From Protula sp. h YS-2021 (lineage: Eukaryota; Annelida; Polychaeta; Sabellida; Serpulidae), in NCBI GenBank assembly GCA_949752745.1, contig OX457033.1, positions 19,631,907 to 19,695,906 on the forward strand: a stretch of 64,000 nucleotides of DNA. Direction: 5' to 3'. The notes beneath the pieces were generated by a model, which was not told where the DNA came from, did no database searches, and saw only the letters and a program-made list of their open reading frames with translations. This document shows positions 59,701 through 64,000 of the stretch, one piece after another. How positions within the stretch are numbered: position 1 is the first letter of the stretch; the number at the start of each line of letters is the position of its first letter. The position numbers and the translations under genes were made by a program.

Positions 59701-60822
59701 TTATTATTATTATTATTATCATCTCATTACTTTTATCATTGGTTTTTATTTCTCGCAGAAATAGAAATTTATCCAATTAGAATGATTGATTCAATAAGAC
59801 AAAGGGATATCAACTTACATGAAGATCGTCGGATAGAACAGTACTTCATCAGTGTCAATTTCACCAGCTTCAATGAACTGTTGGATTCACTGTTATTTCA
59901 ACCATGTGAATATTCATCAGGTTCAGAAGGTAGTAACATTATTAAATACATGCAAATATCTGAAACCGAGAGTCATTGCATATATTTAGAAACATTTTCC
60001 AGTCTATTCCAAATATATCAAAGGTCACAAACTGTTTAATTGCACCATTTTGGTCGCTTTGTCATTTTTTTCTTATTTTAGCTTTACAGTGTTTGTGTGC
60101 GTATGTACGTTTTAATATTTTGTAATCATTTCACTTGATTAATACGAAATTTTTGCTTTAAATTCATCAGAAAACTTTGCATGACACGGTGTCATTAAGA
60201 ATCCTCAGAACTTGCCTTTGCATGTGCCTGCTAACATATTCAAAGATTTCAAAACTATCTGGAAAGTAAAATATAAATTGTAATGATCTCCTTTTTTAAC
60301 TGCTAAAACATAATATAATGATGGCAAACTTTGAACGACCTGTACTCGTCACAATATATTAACAAAATATATCCATTCACAATGCAAATATGTCGTTCCA
60401 TAATTGAAATATTTGCAAAACTTGGCCTAACATAGAGTTTGCAAAGCTCTTGTAACACAGGCCAAAGACATTGAAAGATTTTATGGCACTCTTAATTTTG
60501 TTTTATTTTTTGCGTTTTTTTTATTTTGCCAAAACACACTTTTTTGGTCGATTGGCATAGTTTATGGAGAGTAAAAATGCAAGGCAGCAATCAAAGTGCT
60601 GATGTCGATTGCGTTTAAGTAACAAGACTTAAGTAACTCCAAGAGAAGGGCTTTTACCGCGTCTTTCTTAAAAGTCTTTTAAGGAGTCTTTTATAGCTCC
60701 TTTTTTCTTTTATTTAATACAGACTGTCTACTGTTTTCTTTTCAGGTATAAGAAATAACCCACAAGTCTTCCATAGAATACTAACACTGGTATCTGTGCT
60801 GATTTTAATACAACACGGATAA
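40216..60822 (+). CDS. secreted/GPI-type protein: three SUEL lectin domains plus vWA domain, 13 exons
   Basis: Exons: 40216-40276, 40511-40634, 41661-41824, 42749-42878, 52019-52185, 54057-54189, 57433-57617, 57971-58036, 58394-58459, 58736-58804, 59041-59484, 59759-59929, 60746-60822. All junctions are GT/AG and in frame, giving 1857 nt and 618 aa. Order: signal peptide (1-20), SUEL domain 1 (about 25-114), 2 (about 121-213), 3 (about 230-313), linker from three small exons (322-389), vWA (about 398-590), hydrophobic tail. SUEL hallmarks repeat in each: C..., A.YG./AYFG, C, TCLS.VT or TCFDTVT, C..., and DPC then a W/F.C ending. The vWA has DGSES (407-411) and T485, but T516 replaces the usual MIDAS Asp. 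SUEL domains bind rhamnose/galactose sugars, and vWA domains mediate protein adhesion. A cell-surface recognition role is inference. Use of the small exons 8 and 9 is the least certain part of the model. Confidence 0.85.
40700..40790. repeat. ACGTC-type repeat fragment in intron 2
   Basis: GCGACGTCGCATCGACGTTG and ACGACGTCGGTTATCGACC, followed by the CGCCTGCTGGGG border. It makes an open, cysteine-containing frame next to a lectin exon that could be mistaken for coding sequence. Confidence 0.55.
41185..41400. repeat. ACGTC-type dispersed repeat, copy 3, in intron 2
   Basis: GTAAACGTTGTAACGTTAACC start, then GTTGGATAGACGTCG, TGACGTCTAATCCACGTTG and GACGTTGTATAGACTTCGG at intervals of about 20-45 bases. 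Similar words continue at 42240-42360 in intron 3. Confidence 0.6.
46270..46992 (+). pseudogene. DIRS pol remnant: reverse transcriptase and RNase H
   Basis: 46328-46370 reads VDLSDAYLYIPIDL, RT motif A with its catalytic Asp, then TAG stops occur. The 159-codon open frame 46513-46992 reads KQQMTFLGEKWDYELARAYPTKERW, LGKLHYRQFQ, and then LSIQTDASSKEWGFYFK, the DIRS-type RNase H start with the TDAS motif. RT motif C (YxDD-like) could not be found in frame. Confidence 0.75.
47620..48220 (+). pseudogene. DIRS tyrosine recombinase remnant
   Basis: KNQGFSDGVKKI, STIYRSQWNTYVFGLV and SIEGYWSAISAMLKPVSG follow the SAM-like N-terminal domain of DIRS recombinases. FTFLLELVSRKRRGEHRALE contains the catalytic Arg I region (R..EL). 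In-frame stops separate these parts. The C-terminal H-x-x-R and Tyr were not identified with confidence. Confidence 0.7.
50620..51240. repeat. AAGGTCA-rich tandem repeat, about 130-bp unit, orientation A
   Basis: Two clear units share TTTTCGACRCTTTGGGC, TAAACRACGTT, CATAAGAGGTACCTCGG and a CTTGACC segment (near 51037 and 51168, 131 bases apart). Upstream units are looser (GGTCAAATTGAGGTCAAAGTC, GACCTCAAATGTCAAGGTCAAAG). The same family lies in the opposite orientation at 56270-56990. Confidence 0.7.
52430..53075. repeat. ACGTC-type dispersed repeat, copy 4, in intron 5
   Basis: Blocks at 52430-52590 (AACGTCGATCTGAGGATGCA, GTTGGGTAAGCAACGTTG) and 52920-53075 (AACGTTGATTAGATGTCG, CATCCAACGTTGGTCAAACG, then TAGTTTACTG) flank about 330 unrelated bases. 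The final TTTACTG resembles the inverse of the AGTAAAC border of copies 1 and 3. Confidence 0.55.
55700..55800. repeat. GTAATCCAGATAC / CTAATCCGGACAA block, possible pogo-like end
   Basis: TTGAGTAATCCAGATACCTTGCTAATCCGGACAA and GGCTTTCCAGATTAACCAGG form segmented short repeats like the termini of pogo/Tigger elements. A related AATTCGGGCAAAAC / ATTACGGACACTC stretch lies at 55420-55510. No complete element was delimited. Confidence 0.3.
56270..56990. repeat. AAGGTCA-rich tandem repeat, orientation B, with (CT)38
   Basis: Five units of about 116-138 bases, anchored on GGTCAAGRTCACCGAGGTACCTCTTACAT (starts near 56296, 56412, 56543, 56757, 56895). Units also share CGAAAATAAGCTCAAAATCG and CTAACCGTTTTCGA. 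A (CG)6(CT)38 microsatellite at 56613-56700 interrupts the third unit. It is the inverse of the family at 50620-51240. Confidence 0.8.
57861..58700 (+). repeat. 421-bp tandem duplication containing a small exon in each copy
   Basis: Copy A (57861-58275) and copy B (58284-58700) align end to end with roughly 85 percent identity by eye: TTTTAATGTTGC, CACTGAGCAAG, TTTTTACATTCTTAATTTCC, AACAAAAATGAAAATGTT, TTTGAATATGAATTAACTTG. Each holds one 66-base phase-1/phase-1 exon candidate (57971-58036 and 58394-58459) with a GGTAAGT donor. Confidence 0.85.
58736..58980 (+). repeat. small linker exon followed by three decayed copies of itself
   Basis: Exon 58736-58804 (69 bases, phase 1/1) contains CTGTTTTAAACAGTAATTC. 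The same word returns near 58824, 58894 and 58962, a period of 67-70 bases equal to the exon length, with ATCAACTATACACG also kept. The downstream copies have in-frame stops or lack splice sites. Confidence 0.65.
59041..59929 (+). other. von Willebrand factor A domain (two exons)
   Basis: Exon 59041-59484 covers strand 1 with DVVFLLDGSESI, VGVITFSDHA, the MIDAS Thr in KRNTAGAL and MLITTGRSTAD. Exon 59759-59929 completes the fold with IYPIRMIDSI and QYFISVNFTSFNELLDSLL. DxSxS and Thr of the metal site are kept, but the Asp of the usual T-D-G is Thr (ACT ACT GGC). An alternative donor at 59920 (CAG|GTTCAG) would drop three residues in frame. Confidence 0.88.
60746..60822 (+). other. last exon, hydrophobic GPI-signal-like tail
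   Basis: Follows TTTTCTTTTCAG. Encodes GIRNNPQVFHRILTLVSV and LILIQHG then TAA. Small residues (SSGSEG) just before it and an unbroken hydrophobic run at the very end, without a basic cytoplasmic tail, fit a GPI-attachment signal. A single-pass anchor is the alternative. Confidence 0.65.
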
Positions 60823-62226
60823 GTGAATTAACAATGGCACAAATACTGAAATTCTTGAAACAAGAACAAGTAAATATGCTGAAAACAATATGAAATTGAA
60901 AGATATTATATCTTCAAACTTTTGGATTTCATTATTCGTTGTGCTTCTGTTAATGACAGTTCTTCCTTTGGTGTTTTGATTACACTCGCATCTTTATATA
61001 CATTTTATTCATTTTCGTACTTATGTGTTTATTTTGGCATGTATTGCAAGATATCAGCTGCAGTTTATGTTTGCAGTTGCCTAAGAAGTTTTTAAATGAG
61101 GAATGGTCTGCTTTGCAAGCAGACAAAATGCGGCATAGGTATTGTAAAAGTCGGTCAATGGCCTGTGTCAAGATCAATGCGTATTTGTCTAGAAATAAAC
61201 TCCAGCGTGAAGTGTAATGATACAAAATATGTAGTACAAAATCACATACCCCTTACCACATACATATTTTAGCTGGAGGGGGGGGGGGGGTACGCGTCAC
61301 AGCAGCAAGGTACGTATCTACAAGAAATAAGAAATCACATTATTATATTATGACAGCAGTCCTCGTGTTTAAGATTTCTTCAAAAAGACCAGGCTCTTTC
61401 ACAAGGCAATGACAGGTTGCTGTCAACAATTGCTCAGCATTATAAACATTTACTTATAAAATATTTTGTACCAGCAAAGAACTTTTTATGAAAAATCTTT
61501 AGGCTACAGTCTATTCACAAATGATTGATAATGACTCAAATTAGGATTTATTTTTTGCTTTTCGGTAAAATCTACTTATTTTCAAATTTTGAATACCGAC
61601 GGACCAGTTTATTTTAGTTCGAAACTTTGTGCTTAGAAAATACTTACTAAAAGTAATACATAGTTAGGTAGCAGAGATACGTATCGCCTTCTGTCATAGA
61701 TTATTCAATAAAGTGCTACTCAATTGCAAGAAAATTTTCTTGTAATTTAGACACAGATTTAATTAAAGTAATGACACTCTTGTGCGGGAAATAGACTATT
61801 ATATCAACACATATGCAACTTGTCAATAATATTTTCATGTTGATTTGAAATAAATTGCTATATGCTAAGTATTAACTCTTCTGTTTTCTTATTTAGATAA
61901 CAAATTATGTGTTTCTGACAGAAAGAACTGAATACTCGTACAGCAAAGTGACAATTAGATTAGAAGAACAACATCCTAAGTAGACACATAAAATGTTTTT
62001 GCCGTACTCAAGATATTTCTTGCACATCGGCTAAAGGATGAGCAGAAGTACTCTACAATCCGTGATCTGAAATTTTCGTTAACGAAATGAATCCATTTCT
62101 ATGAATCTGAAAAGCAACTAACAGAAACTGTGTGCAAACGGGAAACAGAACAGCAAGTCTAAAGTAACAGGTTTCTGAAACAAGACCAAGCTTTGACAAC
62201 AGGGTCAGGAAGCTAAAATAATAAGC

Positions 62227-62432
62227 AAGGTTCATTCAGTGTATCTAGCGTAAAGTATTCATGAAAATTAACCATGTGGCTTTGCACTTCAGGTACCACG
62301 CCAAGCACGTGCTTACCAAAATATAAATCACAAATCAACAAAGTTCATTCAGTGCATCTAGCGTAAAGTGTTCATGAAAATTAACCATGTGGCCCTAATC
62401 TCCAGGTACCACGCCAAGTACGTGCTTCATAA
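62227..62432 (+). repeat. two-copy tandem duplication, about 112-bp unit
   Basis: AAGGTTCATTCAGTGTATCT and AAAGTTCATTCAGTGCATCT begin the copies. Both continue AGCGTAAAGT, TTCATGAAAATTAACCATG and AGGTACCACGCCAAG. Non-coding. Confidence 0.85.
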
Positions 62433-63235
62433 CCAGAATGACATCAAGAATTTGATAAACGAATGATAACCACCATATCAAAACTTAAACTGTCGGTGAT
62501 GATGCGAATGTATTTCGAAACTACCAATGGTAAACTTCGCAATCTCTTATTATCGCCCAAAATGTTTGAATTCAATTTACTAGAAAACTTTTTCTCTCCA
62601 CCCACCACCCTTTGTACACCCCTCTTGAACTACTTTGTCTAAATGTTTACGGATCTGTAAAGTTGTATCAGTCCTTTATTCCGCTAAATATTTTACAAAT
62701 CAGCAAGTCAAAAAGAAATGATGAAAGTGAACATATTTTAAAGATAGTCAGGGTTAGTCCAACGGTAATAAACTATAATACAGCTATACAAGTACGGAAG
62801 TGGGAGACGAAAAAGCGAAACATCACTGCAATTCTACAGTAAATAACATGTATAAAGGCACAGGTCAGATATGCATACTACTACACTGATTTTGACATTC
62901 TGGTTTATTACAAATTTTGTTAAATACCAAATGTATTGTTTCATTTACATCCACTTTTTGGACGTTTTTCTGTGACCACATTTGTTTGGACCATAACTCT
63001 ATCAGTGTCAAATGAATTTAGTTTCCATTTTCGTAAAAAGAACTTTAAAGTCGTTTATTGCGATTTTTTAATTTAGCCATATTTGAAAGAGAATAAGATT
63101 CAAGATATACAATTGGCTTGCATTGATCATAATTACATAGGTTTTCGCCATACTCCCAACAGGTGAGAAAGAAAGTTGGAAAATTCCAAACAAAAACAAA
63201 CAAAAACGGTTTTAGATTCGAACTCTGTAGTTAGA

Positions 63236-63328
63236 GATTCGAGCTATTAACATAAGACATAACTTCTCATCGCAGTCATATTCGTCTATTAACATAAGAC
63301 ATAACTTCTCATCGCAGTCATATTCGTA
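63236..63328 (+). repeat. two-copy tandem duplication, 46-bp unit
   Basis: CTATTAACATAAGACATAAC through GCAGTCATATTCGT occurs twice back to back with no visible difference, so the duplication is recent or an assembly artefact. Confidence 0.85.
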
Positions 63329-64000
63329 AGTTGACAAGCTTGTCTCATCTAAAAAACTACGAAAATCAATCTTTCCCTGCAATTTTTGGGATCATATTCA
63401 AATTTTATGGGAACACAATAATGAAGTGTCTTGATTTGTCATAGGTTACCCTCTTTTAAAGTGCTTTCATTGAACTGCTTGACTGCTTCCAATAAAAAAC
63501 GATTATGGAGGAATGTAAATATGCCAGTTGCTGTTTTCACATCTGCTATATCTAGGTATCTTGGACAAATAATTCCCGTTGTCTTTAAATAATGTCTAGC
63601 CTCTAGGCCCAAAATTGTATTGTGTTGATTTTGCTTTGAATTAATATTAGTGTGAATAATACTGTATTGCTATCAACTTATATAGGGTAAGTTGCCCCTG
63701 GTTACAATGTCCCTGGCCATGATTATGAGAAAGTTTACTCTTTATCTGGTGTTTAACAACTGGTGTTTACTCACCACAACTATTAACGGGGTTAGCCATT
63801 AATATTTTTCAATTGAAGATATCCTAACATTAGTTCGTTTATATCTGAAGAACAAAGAACAAGTTTGACCTTGTAGTTAACTGGATATTTAACTTAAGAG
63901 ACATAATAGATGCATTTGCGATTCGAACGAAAACAACACTTATTTATAAATAAAAGGTTTGATTCCCGTCCAAATTGTGCTAGGCGCCGCTGTGACATCT

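Larger units (their letters stand above)
60823..64000. other. no gene recognised, flank of the lectin-vWA gene
   Basis: Contains a G-run at 61277-61290 and the two small duplications listed separately. Short frames at 60980-61225, 61023-61217 and 62612-62842 show no domain. 3' UTR sequence of the lectin-vWA gene probably occupies the first few hundred bases. Confidence 0.45.

Overview
This window is nuclear DNA from an animal, probably a lophotrochozoan and perhaps a mollusc. It is AT-rich and its genes are split by GT/AG introns. Intergenic and intronic space is full of small inverted-repeat transposons, ACGTC-type and AAGGTCA-type repeats and long C/G/T homopolymers. The taxon is an inference from gene families and repeat style; no sequence search was possible. 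I saw no rRNA genes, CRISPR arrays or bacterial features, and I did not screen systematically for tRNA genes.

Four host genes can be read. (1) A nine-exon D-aspartate/D-amino-acid oxidase on the minus strand (1184-5808, 356 aa) ends in a peroxisomal-type ARL tripeptide. (2) A seven-exon dolichyldiphosphatase (DOLPP1) on the plus strand (16364-20746, 229 aa) has all three PAP2 motifs. (3) A single-exon secreted protein on the minus strand (28674-29900, 408 aa) has nine eight-cysteine modules and a poly-aspartate tract. (4) A 13-exon gene on the plus strand (40216-60822, about 618 aa as modelled) encodes a signal peptide, three SUEL/rhamnose-type lectin domains, a linker built from small symmetric exons, a von Willebrand A domain with a substituted MIDAS aspartate, and a hydrophobic GPI-like tail. 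This gene is the most unusual object here. A fragmentary two-exon tail of an unidentified membrane protein lies at 24969-26150.

Mobile DNA fills much of the rest. There is a decayed DIRS-type tyrosine-recombinase retroelement (about 43360-49735), with inverted terminal repeats and an internal complementary region, inside the lectin gene. A separate DIRS end fragment lies near 23.7-24.1 kb. A 5'-truncated non-LTR retrotransposon lies at 26738-27606 and a deleted pogo/Tigger-like element at 22637-23382. At least three MITE families have readable termini and target duplications: 6342-6571; 7048-7627 with 10763-11610; and 15921-16248 with 16835-17174. A 398-bp foldback palindrome lies at 8434-8831.

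Layout: 1-6 kb oxidase; 6-16 kb MITEs and repeats; 16-21 kb DOLPP1; 21-28 kb transposon remnants; 28.7-29.9 kb cysteine-rich gene; 30-40 kb mostly unassigned, with a 43-bp minisatellite and ACGTC repeats; 40-61 kb lectin-vWA gene; 61-64 kb unassigned. The four genes show no obvious functional link to one another.
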